DNA from: CATQHD01 sp965202675
GTDB lineage: Bacteria; Actinomycetota; Acidimicrobiia; Spongiisociales; Spongiisociaceae
Length of the DNA: 64,000 nt
Direction of reading: 5' to 3'
Assembly (NCBI GenBank): GCA_965202675.1
Contig: OZ241842.1
Location: forward strand, 2,418,001-2,482,000
The translations under genes and the position numbers were made by a program. Below, piece after piece: positions 53,817 through 61,690 of this stretch. Position 1 is the stretch's first letter. Every line of letters begins with the position of its first letter. The notes under the pieces were generated by a model, which saw nothing but the letters and a program-made list of their open reading frames with translations, was not told where the DNA came from and searched no databases.

Positions 53817-54470
53817 GGATGGTCTGCCCGATGAGCGCAGGCGGCAGGCCGCTCCCCCCGCCTACGGAACGACAAAGGCATCCCCTATCCGTGAATCCTC
53901 TTACTTACCCCATCCGCCCTTAAAGGCAAACACCAAACACCGCGCAAGCCCGAACCCTTTCTGCCTCTTTTCTGCGAACCCCCTGGTCAGGCCCCTATCG
54001 ACCACCCCGGATCCCAGCAAGAACGCGAAAAACGCCGCTGGATGGTCTGTCCGATGAGCGCGGGCGGCAGGGCGTTGCCCCGCCTACGGAGCGTCGGAGG
54101 CATCCCTATCCGTGAATCCTTTTGCCCCATCCGCCTTTACCGAGAAACACCAAACACCGCGCAAGCCCGAACCCTTTCTGCGAACCCCCTGGTCAGGCCC
54201 CTATCTACCACTCCGGATCCCGGCAAGAACGCGAAAAACACCGCCCCCACGCCCCCGCTTCGCGGGCCCGGCCCCCGCCTCCACCACCTGTTTTCCGGAC
54301 GCGGTCGGTCAGTACCCCGAAGGGCCGCGTTCGGAGGATGATCCCTGTCTCGGTCTGCGGTACCTGCGGACCGGAGGTGCTTTCGGCTCTTCCATTAATA
54401 CAGCACCGGTGCGACATAGTCAATACCCTTGTGGGAGAGAAGCCTCGATTTTTTTGTCATTTCCCGTGAA
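53817..54470 (-). repeat. Dispersed intergenic repeat, copy 2 (inverted), with a tandem 223-bp unit
   Basis: On the minus strand this stretch reads block for block like 8896-9480: A7 segment, promoter, GACCGAGACAGGGATCATCC, the GGTGGTGGAGGCGGGGGCCG block with a CCCGC-GAA-GCGGG hairpin, CGCGTTCTTGCCGGG, the GTTCGCAGAAAGGGTTCGGG module and the hairpin block ending in CGGACAGACCATCC. The downstream part is duplicated in tandem: units 53817-54039 and 54040-54246, period 223 bp. Confidence 0.88.
54395..54423 (-). promoter_or_regulatory. Near-consensus promoter inside repeat copy 2
   Basis: On the minus strand TTGACT (54423-54418), 17-nt spacer, TATTAA (54400-54395). It corresponds exactly to the promoter in copy 1 and would drive transcription leftward through the hairpin-rich repeat. 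Confidence 0.6.
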
Positions 54471-54513
54471 TTGAGCCGGGTCTTCCAACCCGCCGCCGGG
54501 CGCGCCGGGTTGC

Positions 54514-56085
54514 TCAGCCGCGGGCGGTCCTTATCACATGGGTGTAGACGCCCGGGTCGATGCGGGCGTCGATCAGCCGGGGCCCGCGCCCGGCGTCCAG
54601 CGCCCGGCGCACCTCGCCGGGGTTTTCGGCTGTATGGCCCTCCATCCCCAGCGCCCGGGCCGCCGCCGCGAAGTCGATGGGGCCGTAGTCCACCGCGTTT
54701 ACACCTTCGGGCGCCTCCGTATCCCGCTTGACGGCGATGAGGCTGAGGGCCGAGTCGTTGAAGACCACCACGGTGATGTCGAGGCCCAGCCGGGCGACCG
54801 TCTCCAGCTCCGCCAGCGTCATGCTCATGCCGCCGTCCCCGGTCAGGCAGAGCACGGGGCGGCCGGGGCGGGCGAGGGCGGCGCCCATGGCGGCCGGGAG
54901 GGCAAATCCCATGGTGGCCAGGCCGTTCGAGATCAGCAGGTCGAGCGGGCGGTGCACCTCCCAGTAGGGCATGACCACCAGGAAATGGGCGCCGGCGTCC
55001 ACCGTCACCACCGGGTCCTCCGGCCCCGCCTCGGCCACTGCTTCCATCAGCTCGAAGGGAGTGAACCCCGGCCCCTCGGCGTACAGGTCTTCCCGCACCC
55101 GGGCGGCGGCCGCCGGTCCCGACCCGGCGGGCCAATCGGACGCGAACGATCCCCGCAGGCCGGCCAGGGCGGCGTCGAGCAGGCCGGTTACCTCCGCCGC
55201 GACCGGGTAGTAGGAGTCGGTCAGGGGCCGGGTGTTTACGGCCAGCACCGGCGTCCGGTACGGCCAGGGCCGCGCCAGGGGTTCCACCGGATCCAGCTCC
55301 ACCGCAACGATCAGGTCGGCCTTCTCGATCAGGGCCTGCTCCGACGCCGAGTTGGTGAAGAGGCCCCCGTAGGAGGGCGAGGAGTCCGGGATCACCCCCT
55401 TGGCCTGGTAGGTAACCAGCGCCGGAGCGCCCAGACCCTCCACCAGGGACCGCACCGCCCCCGCCCAGGGAACCGCCCCGGCCCCGATCAGGAACACCGG
55501 CCGGCGGGAAGCGGACGCCAGCTCCCCGGCCCGCTTCAGGGCGGCGGGGTCCGGAGCGATCGGACGCGGCGGACGGGGGGGTGTGTCTCCCGGCGCGGTG
55601 GGGTCGAAATCCAGATGGACGGCGCCGGGCGGGAAGGCCATGGCCAGCCGGGCGGCCCGGCGCGCCGTTTCCGCCGGATCCTCGCGCCCGAGGGTTCCGG
55701 ACCATTTCGCAACGGGGGCCGTCATCTGCTGTTGGTCGAACCGCTGATGGGCCGCCCAGCCCCGCTCGGCGGCGGGGACCACGTCGCTCAACAGGATGAG
55801 GGGAAACCGGTCGAGGGTGGCCTGGGCCGTCCCGTTGACCGCCGAAGCCGCCCCCGGCCCCCTGGTAACCGCCGCCGCCCCCGGCGTTCCGGTCAGCCCG
55901 CCGTAGACGCCCGCCGCGATGCAGGCGGCCGTCTCGCCGTGGGTGAGCACGAACCGGATGCCCGCCTCCGCCCCTTTGTCGATCAGCACCAGGCTGGGAT
56001 CCCCCGGAACCCCGCACATGAGCCTTGCGCCGGAAGCGGCCAGCTCCGACATGGCGGCGGCCGCAAGCGCATCCGTTCCGGGCAT
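54514..56085 (-). CDS. Thiamine-pyrophosphate-dependent enzyme (acetolactate synthase/benzoylformate decarboxylase-like)
   Basis: A 523-aa TPP enzyme. The cofactor-activating Glu (THGETAACIAAGVY) is near residue 48. The central FAD/ADP-like domain has VFLIGAGAVPWAGA. The C-terminal TPP motif GDGGMSMTLAEL...VVVFNDSALSLI (GDG to N) binds Mg-TPP. It starts at ATG 56085 with AAGGA 6 nt upstream. Likely reactions are decarboxylation of a 2-oxo acid or carboligation; sulfopyruvate and phosphonopyruvate decarboxylase relatives are alternatives. It is divergent from the HpcH/HpaI aldolase, which makes pyruvate or similar oxo acids, so the two may share a pathway. Confidence 0.88.
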   Translation of the reverse strand: MPGTDALAAAAMSELAASGARLMCGVPGDPSLVLIDKGAEAGIRFVLTHGETAACIAAGVYGGLTGTPGAAAVTRGPGAASAVNGTAQATLDRFPLILLSDVVPAAERGWAAHQRFDQQQMTAPVAKWSGTLGREDPAETARRAARLAMAFPPGAVHLDFDPTAPGDTPPRPPRPIAPDPAALKRAGELASASRRPVFLIGAGAVPWAGAVRSLVEGLGAPALVTYQAKGVIPDSSPSYGGLFTNSASEQALIEKADLIVAVELDPVEPLARPWPYRTPVLAVNTRPLTDSYYPVAAEVTGLLDAALAGLRGSFASDWPAGSGPAAAARVREDLYAEGPGFTPFELMEAVAEAGPEDPVVTVDAGAHFLVVMPYWEVHRPLDLLISNGLATMGFALPAAMGAALARPGRPVLCLTGDGGMSMTLAELETVARLGLDITVVVFNDSALSLIAVKRDTEAPEGVNAVDYGPIDFAAAARALGMEGHTAENPGEVRRALDAGRGPRLIDARIDPGVYTHVIRTARG

Positions 56086-56288
56086 CTGGAATCCTTCCTG
56101 CCTGGCGGCCCGAACCGCCGCCGCCTCCGGGCGGGCCGCGTCGGGCGCGAATCGTACACCCGCCGCCGGCTCTGGCATCAACGGGCGGCGTTTACCGCGG
56201 CGGCGGGAGGGGGGTGTTCCAACGCGCCCGCGGGCAGGCCGGGCGCCTGTTCTGGAAATCGCGCCGACGACCTGCCAACATAGGGGCC

Positions 56289-57071
56289 ATGCGAAACAAC
56301 CCACTCCGCGACAAGCTGGCGGCCGGGCAGCCGGCCCTCGGCGCCTGGATCACCATACCCAGCCCCGTTACCGCCGAGGCGGTGGCCTATGCCGGCCTCG
56401 ACTACCTGTGCATCGACATGCAGCACGGGCTGATCGACTACGGCGACGCGGTGCGGATGCTGCCGTCCGTCTCGCTGGGGGGCGCCACCCCCATCGTCCG
56501 GGTGCCGGAGTTCTCGACCGCCAACATCTCGACCGTCCTCGACGCCGGGGCGATGGGGGTGATCGTTCCCATGGTCAACTCGGCCGAGCAGGCGGCCGCC
56601 GCCGCCTCGGCATGCCGGTTCCCGCCCGCGGGCGAGCGCAGCTACGGGGCGATCCGGGCGGCGATGGCGGAGGGCGCCGACTACTACGAACGGATCGACG
56701 AGGAAGTGCTCTGCATTCCCATGATCGAGACGATGGAAGCGGTGGACGACCTGGAACGGATCCTGGCCGTCCCCGGCGTCGACGTGGCCTACGTGGGGCC
56801 TTCCGACCTGTCCATAGCGATGGGTTACTGGCCGGGCACCAAGGAGCAGTCCTTCCTGGACATGCTCGACCGGATCAGAGAAGCCTGCGACCGCCATGGG
56901 ATTGTTCCCGGCATCCAGGCCTCGCCCGCCGCCGCGGCCGACCGGCTGAAGAGGGGGTTCCGCATGGTTACGGTGCTGTCCGATTTCCCGGCCTTCCAGG
57001 CCGCCGTGAAACAGGCCGTCTCCTACACCGCCTCCGGGCCGCCCCCGGAAGGGGCCGAGCCGCTCTACTGA
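56289..57071 (+). CDS. HpcH/HpaI-type class II aldolase (2-oxo-acid aldolase)
   Basis: A 260-aa metal-dependent aldolase. GAWITIPSPVTAEAVAYAGL at the N-terminus, YLCIDMQHGLIDY with the active-site His, PIVRVPEF with the substrate Arg, and metal ligands in IPMIETMEAVDDL and VAYVGPSDLSIAMG match the family. These enzymes split 4-hydroxy-2-oxo acids to pyruvate and an aldehyde. It is divergent from the TPP enzyme; an aromatic or sugar-acid route is plausible. Confidence 0.92.
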   Translation: MRNNPLRDKLAAGQPALGAWITIPSPVTAEAVAYAGLDYLCIDMQHGLIDYGDAVRMLPSVSLGGATPIVRVPEFSTANISTVLDAGAMGVIVPMVNSAEQAAAAASACRFPPAGERSYGAIRAAMAEGADYYERIDEEVLCIPMIETMEAVDDLERILAVPGVDVAYVGPSDLSIAMGYWPGTKEQSFLDMLDRIREACDRHGIVPGIQASPAAAADRLKRGFRMVTVLSDFPAFQAAVKQAVSYTASGPPPEGAEPLY

Positions 57072-57118
57072 CCGAGGCGCCGCTTCAACTGTCGGCGCGG
57101 CGGCGTATCCTGTGAACC

Positions 57119-57535
57119 ATGCCCGCCGTGGTCCTGGTTTCGCTGAAGCTCATCTTCGTGGCTTTCATCTATCTGTTCGTCTGGCAGATCGGCAAGGCCA
57201 TCGCCGCCCATATCGGCGCCGGCCAGCCCCTGGGGGGCGTTCGCCGCCGCGGGGCCGGGCTCACGGTGATCCGCAGCGACACCCAGCAGGGGATGAACGT
57301 GGATGTGCGCCAGCCGGTGGTGCTGGGCCGCAGCGGGCAGGCGGATGTGCCGGTGGACGATGTCTACGCCTCCGATTTCCACGTCCGCCTGGTGAACGAG
57401 GCCGGCATCCTGTCCTTGTTCGATTTGGGCAGCACCAACGGCACTTACGTGAACGGCAAGCGGGTAACGGCCCCCCTCAAGCTCAACAAGGGGGACGCCG
57501 TGCAGATCGGCAAGACCGTCCTGGAGGTGACTTGA
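57119..57535 (+). CDS. fhaB: FHA-domain protein FhaB-like (first gene of the PknB operon)
   Basis: A 138-aa protein with an N-terminal membrane helix (LVSLKLIFVAFIYLFVWQIG) and a C-terminal FHA domain (VVLGRSGQADVPVDDVYAS, DFHVRL and DLGSTNGTYVNGKRV). The Arg, Ser, His and Asn used to bind phosphothreonine are all present. The mycobacterial homologue (FhaB/FipA) recruits divisome proteins under PknB control. Its stop overlaps the TTG start of the first phosphatase gene. Confidence 0.9.
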   Translation: MPAVVLVSLKLIFVAFIYLFVWQIGKAIAAHIGAGQPLGGVRRRGAGLTVIRSDTQQGMNVDVRQPVVLGRSGQADVPVDDVYASDFHVRLVNEAGILSLFDLGSTNGTYVNGKRVTAPLKLNKGDAVQIGKTVLEVT

Positions 57536-58278
57536 AGTTCATTTGGGCCGGCGGCACCCATGTCGGCAGGGTGCGCCCCAACAACGAGGACGCCTTCTAC
57601 CCCGAGCACGACGGCGGCGCCTCCGACCGCCTGTTGGCGGCGGTGGCGGACGGCATGGGCGGCCACACCGGCGGGGAGGTGGCCAGCCGGACCGCCATCG
57701 CCTGCGCCGTGAAAACCGAGGGTTCGCCCCGGGATCGGATCGAAGCCGCCAACCAAGCCGTCATGACGGCCGTGCTCGACGCCCCCGACCTGGCCGGGAT
57801 GGGCACCACCTTCACCCTGGCGCAGCTCGACCCCGGCGGCCGGCTCGCCTTGGGCCACGTGGGGGACAGCCGCGCCTACCTGCTCCGCGGCGGCCGCCTC
57901 GACCAGCTCACCACCGACGACAACATGGCGCAGGAGCTGGTCGAAGGGGGGGAGATCACCAAGGAGGAAGCCCGCGGCCATCCCCGCAGCTCCTGGTTGA
58001 CCCAGGCGCTGGGCTTCGAGGACAATCTGGACGTGGAGGAGCGCTTGGTCGACCTTGAAGCAGGCGACCGGCTGATGCTCTGCTCGGACGGCCTGCACGG
58101 AATGCTGCCCGACGGCGAGATCGGGCGCCTGCTGGGGAAGGGGGCGCCGTCGGACGCGGTGTGGGGGCTGATCGAGGCGGCCAACCTGGCGGGCGGACGC
58201 GACAACATCACGGTGATGGTGGTGGACGCCGCGGAGGGAACCCGGGCGCCCGAAGGCGAAGGAGAAGAAGCCCCATGA
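57532..58278 (+). CDS. PP2C-type Ser/Thr protein phosphatase, copy 1 (PstP-like, soluble)
   Basis: A 248-aa PP2C. Metal motifs: NNEDAFYP, AVADGMGGHTGGE, GHVGDSRAYLLR, CSDGLHGML and GGRDNITVMVV. It starts at TTG 57532 inside the FHA stop (TTGA) with GGAGGTGA upstream. Unlike typical PstP it has no transmembrane segment or extracellular tail. It should remove phosphates placed by the PknB kinase at the end of the operon. Confidence 0.92.
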   Translation: MKFIWAGGTHVGRVRPNNEDAFYPEHDGGASDRLLAAVADGMGGHTGGEVASRTAIACAVKTEGSPRDRIEAANQAVMTAVLDAPDLAGMGTTFTLAQLDPGGRLALGHVGDSRAYLLRGGRLDQLTTDDNMAQELVEGGEITKEEARGHPRSSWLTQALGFEDNLDVEERLVDLEAGDRLMLCSDGLHGMLPDGEIGRLLGKGAPSDAVWGLIEAANLAGGRDNITVMVVDAAEGTRAPEGEGEEAP

Positions 58279-59012
58279 GGTTCACATGGGCGGGCGGGAC
58301 CGACGTCGGCTTGGCCAGGGAGAAGAACGAGGACGCCTACTACCCCGATCAGGACGGTTCCGGCCCCGGGCCGCTGCTTTTTGCGGCGGCGGACGGGCTG
58401 GGCGGCCTTCCGGCGGGGGAGCTGGCCAGCCGCACCGCCGTCGACAGCTCGATTGCGGCGGACGGCTCTCCCGAAGACCGGGTCACAGCCGCCAACCGGG
58501 CCGTCGTCGAGGCCGGTATTCGCAGATTCGGCCGCCCCGCCGAGATCGGCGCCACCCTCACCCTGGCGCAGATCGACCCCGGCGGCTTGCTCACCCTGGG
58601 TCATGTAGGGGACAGCCGCGCCTACCTGCTCCGGGGAGGGAAGATGGAACAGCTCACCGTCGATCACACCGCGGCCCAGGAACTGGTCTCTCGGGGGGTG
58701 ATCACCGAGGCGCAAGCCCGCTTCGACCCCAACCGGTCCATCCTCACCCGGGCGGTGGGTCTCGAGAGGCAGGTAGAGGTCGACGTAATCGAGAAGCAGC
58801 TCGCGGCGGGCGACCGGCTGCTGCTGTGCTCGGACGGCTTGAACGAGATGATGGAGGACGACCGGATAGCCGCCGTCCTCGGCGCGGGTCCGCCGACCGC
58901 GGCGGTGAGGAACCTGATCGAGGCGGCCAACCAGGCCGGCGGGAGCGACAACATAACGGCGGTGGTGGTAGAGGTCGAGGCAGACCGCCCCGGATCCGAA
59001 GACGAACGATAA
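58275..59012 (+). CDS. PP2C-type Ser/Thr protein phosphatase, copy 2
   Basis: A 245-aa paralogue of the preceding gene with the same layout: EKNEDAYYP, AAADGLGGLPAGE, GHVGDSRAYLLR, CSDGLNEMM and GGSDNITAVVV. The metal-binding Asp residues are kept, but the loop after DGxGG differs (GLPAGE rather than GHTGGE). The ATGA overlap shows translational coupling. Most actinobacteria have one PP2C here. Confidence 0.92.
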   Translation: MRFTWAGGTDVGLAREKNEDAYYPDQDGSGPGPLLFAAADGLGGLPAGELASRTAVDSSIAADGSPEDRVTAANRAVVEAGIRRFGRPAEIGATLTLAQIDPGGLLTLGHVGDSRAYLLRGGKMEQLTVDHTAAQELVSRGVITEAQARFDPNRSILTRAVGLERQVEVDVIEKQLAAGDRLLLCSDGLNEMMEDDRIAAVLGAGPPTAAVRNLIEAANQAGGSDNITAVVVEVEADRPGSEDER

Positions 59013-59022
59013 GAGGATCGGC

Positions 59023-59142
59023 ATGAGGTTCCCCGCTTCGGGCTGCGCCGCGGGCGGCCGCGCCGGGCTGCTCCGATACCGGCCGGCCCTGCCGGCGGGC
59101 GGCGGGCCGGGGGCCGGAACCTCCCCGGCCTGCGGGCAGTGA
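59023..59142 (+). CDS. Possible 39-codon leader frame before rodA
   Basis: An ATG preceded by GAGGA opens a short frame that stops by a GTGA overlap with the rodA start. It is rich in Gly, Ala and Arg with two Cys and resembles no known protein. It could act as a translational-coupling leader or be a chance frame in the 126-bp gap. Confidence 0.2.
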   Translation: MRFPASGCAAGGRAGLLRYRPALPAGGGPGAGTSPACGQ

Positions 59143-60431
59143 GCCGGACCGCCGAGGCCGTCCTCGTACTGGCGGCGGCCGGCCTGGCCGCCTTCGGGGT
59201 GCTGCTGGTCGACTTCGCCGGGAGCGGCGCTTCCTTTTCGGCGCCGGGGCTGATTTTTCTCTGGTACGGGGCGGTGTTCGGCGGTTTTCTGGCGGCCATG
59301 CGCCGCTGGGCGCCGCGAGCTGTTCCTTTCCTCATCCCCCCGGCCGCCACCATTGCCGCCATCGGGTACGTAATGGTCTACCGCCTCGACCGGGGCCTGG
59401 CCGATCGGCAGCGCTGGTGGCTGCTGACAGGCGCCGCCCTGGCCGCCTTGCTGCTCTTCTGGCTGCGGGGGAGGGGCCTGGCCGTCCTCCGCCGCCGCCC
59501 CTGGATATGGCCGGTGCTGGCGGCGGGCCTGGCAGCCCTGCCGGCCCTCCCCCGGGGAGGTCCGCTGCCGCTGGGCGGGCTGGAGCTGGGCGGGTCGCGG
59601 CTCTGGGTCGAGTGGCAATGGGGGCCGGACGTGTTCCTGCAGCCCGGCGAGGCCGCCAAGCTGATGCTGGCGGTGTTCCTCGCTGTGTACCTGTCCGACC
59701 GCCAGTCGGCCCTCAGCGCGGGCGGTCCCCGGCTCGGAGGGCTGCGGCTGCCGGGCCTCCATCCGGCGGCGGCGCTGGGGTCGGCCTGGGCGGTCGGCTG
59801 GGCGGCGTTGGCCCTCTACCAGGACCTGGGCGCCTCTCTCATGCTGTTCGGGTTGTTCGCCGTCATGCTCTACGCGGCCACCAACCGGGCGGCCTACCTG
59901 GGAATCGGGTTCGGGGGGTACGCCCTCGGCGCGGCGGGGGCGTACTTCCTGTTCGAACAGGTCCGGCGGCAGGTCGAGGTCTGGATCGACCCGTGGAGCC
60001 ATTACGAAGGGGCCGGCTACCCGACCGTCCAGGGCCTCTTCGCCCTGGGCGCGGGCAGCCTGTCCGGGGCGGGCCTCGGCCTGGGCCGGCCCGACCTGAT
60101 CCCGGATGTTGCCTTCCGGTTCCCGCTGGCGGCGGTGGCCGAAGAGATGGGCCTGGCGGGGTCGGTGGCCGTCCTGGCCGCCTACGCCCTCCTGGCGGCG
60201 GCCGGTTTCGGCGTGGCCCTGCGCTCCCGCGATCTGTTCCGCAAGCTGGCGGCCGCCGGCCTGACCCTGCTGATCGGCCTCCAGGCCGCGGTTTCCGCCG
60301 CCGGAACGGTTCGCCTGCTTCCGGCGCCCGGCCTGCCTGCTCCGCTGCTGTCCTACGGGGGGTCCTCGATCGTCACCGCCTTCCTGGCGTTGGCGCTGCT
60401 GGCCCGCATCAGCCACGAGGAGCGCACATGA
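59139..60431 (+). CDS. rodA: SEDS-family glycosyltransferase RodA/FtsW
   Basis: A 430-aa polytopic protein with about 12 helices. SEDS hallmarks are WGPDVFLQPGEAAKLMLAVF, the catalytic-Asp motif YQDLGASLMLFGLF, RFPLAAVAEEMGLAGS near the C-terminus and LLSYGGSSIV at the end. It polymerises lipid II with a partner class B PBP. It starts at GTG 59139. The next gene, its expected partner, overlaps by ATGA but appears to be catalytically dead. Confidence 0.93.
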   Translation: MSRTAEAVLVLAAAGLAAFGVLLVDFAGSGASFSAPGLIFLWYGAVFGGFLAAMRRWAPRAVPFLIPPAATIAAIGYVMVYRLDRGLADRQRWWLLTGAALAALLLFWLRGRGLAVLRRRPWIWPVLAAGLAALPALPRGGPLPLGGLELGGSRLWVEWQWGPDVFLQPGEAAKLMLAVFLAVYLSDRQSALSAGGPRLGGLRLPGLHPAAALGSAWAVGWAALALYQDLGASLMLFGLFAVMLYAATNRAAYLGIGFGGYALGAAGAYFLFEQVRRQVEVWIDPWSHYEGAGYPTVQGLFALGAGSLSGAGLGLGRPDLIPDVAFRFPLAAVAEEMGLAGSVAVLAAYALLAAAGFGVALRSRDLFRKLAAAGLTLLIGLQAAVSAAGTVRLLPAPGLPAPLLSYGGSSIVTAFLALALLARISHEERT

Positions 60432-61558
60432 ACGGCCCGATGCGGCGGGCGGCGTTGGCCTTGTTCGCCGTCTTCCTGGTGATCGCGCTGGACATCACCT
60501 ACTGGCAGGTGGTGGCCGCCGACCGGCTCCGGGAGGACGCCCGCAACACCCGGGTGCTGGCCCTTTCGGAACGGGAGCGGGGCCAGATCGTCTCCGCCGA
60601 CGCGGTGGTGCTGGCCCGCTCGACCCTCGACCCCCCCGGCCCCCGCCACTACACGCGGGAGTATCCCCACGCCGCCCTGTACGCCCATACGGTGGGGTTC
60701 TCCTCCCGGCTGGGCGACGGCGGGGTCGAAGCCTCCCACGCTTCTCTGCTCACCTCCGGCAGCGACCTGACCGTCTCCAGCATCATCGCCGCCCTGCTCG
60801 GCGAGGATCTGCGGGCGCGTTCGGTCCAGCTCACCCTGGATCACCGCCTGCAGCTAGCCGCCGCCCGCGCCCTGGGAGAGCGGAGGGGGGCGGTGGTGGC
60901 CCTGGAGCCGGCCACCGGGCGGGTGCTGTCCATGGTCAGCTCGCCCGGCTTCGATCCCAACTCCCTGGTCGGCCAGGACGCCGAGAGCGTCTGGGAGGGG
61001 TTGGCCGGGGACCCGGCCCGGCCCCTCGACAACCGCGCCGCCGGGGGTCCTTTCTTCGAGCAGCCGGTCTGGGAGGAGCTGGCCGCGGCCGCCGGACCGT
61101 ATCTGGAGGGCAACCCGGGAACGGCCCTGGGGCTGGCGATGCGGGCGGCGGCCATAGCCGAGGAGGGGCGGCTGATGGCGCCCTACCTGGTGGCCCGGGT
61201 GTTCGACGCCGACTCCGGCCTGGAGTCGGAAGCGGCGCCGGCTGTTCACTCCGAGCCGTTCAGCCCGGAGGAGGCGGCCGCCCTGGCGGAAAGCATGGTG
61301 CAGGTGATCGTCAGCAGCGAGGCCCTCGGCGCGGTGCGGGGGTTGGGCGAGTACGGCGCGGGTGAGAACCCCTCCGGCGGCCGCATCCTGTGGTTCGCCG
61401 GGTTCATCCCCGCGGACGAGCCGGCCCTGGCGGTGGCGGCGGCGGTGGAGGACGCGGACGGGGCGGAATCCGGCGGCGGCGACCAGGCTGCTCTCCCCAT
61501 CGGCCGGGCGGTTCTCTCTGCCTGGCTCGGCCGGCAGGCCCCCGCCTCCCGGCCCTGA
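60428..61558 (+). CDS. PbpA-like class B PBP homologue lacking all transpeptidase motifs
   Basis: A 376-aa membrane protein (typical PbpA ~480-490). The N-terminal helix, the dimerisation region (RERGQIVSADAVVLARS, YPHAALYAHTVGF), QLTLDHRLQLAAARAL and VVALEPATGRVLSMVSSPGF are clearly PbpA-like. After DPARPLDNRA, where PGSTFK should follow within about 10 residues, the sequence runs to NPGTALGLAMRAAAIAEEG; the SxxK and SxN region is missing. At the KTG position it reads GAGENPSGGR before WFAGFIPADEPALAVA. The protein contains no lysine at all, so SxxK and KTG cannot exist. It probably has a structural role with RodA. Confidence 0.85.
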   Translation: MNGPMRRAALALFAVFLVIALDITYWQVVAADRLREDARNTRVLALSERERGQIVSADAVVLARSTLDPPGPRHYTREYPHAALYAHTVGFSSRLGDGGVEASHASLLTSGSDLTVSSIIAALLGEDLRARSVQLTLDHRLQLAAARALGERRGAVVALEPATGRVLSMVSSPGFDPNSLVGQDAESVWEGLAGDPARPLDNRAAGGPFFEQPVWEELAAAAGPYLEGNPGTALGLAMRAAAIAEEGRLMAPYLVARVFDADSGLESEAAPAVHSEPFSPEEAAALAESMVQVIVSSEALGAVRGLGEYGAGENPSGGRILWFAGFIPADEPALAVAAAVEDADGAESGGGDQAALPIGRAVLSAWLGRQAPASRP

Positions 61559-61690
61559 CCCGCGGACGGGCAGCCCAAAAAGGCGGCAAGGTTGGAGCTG
61601 TTGTCGAAGCGATCCGAATGGGCGGGCCGCCGCGGCGGATATGCGGTTGCCCTTTTATGGCCGGTTATCTCACTAGATTCACGCTGAACG

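Noticed and set aside
57876..60416. An 846-codon minus-strand frame across the PP2C and rodA genes
   Set aside because: It is a GC-driven antisense shadow. The plus-strand genes have complete family motifs and ATGA/GTGA overlaps.
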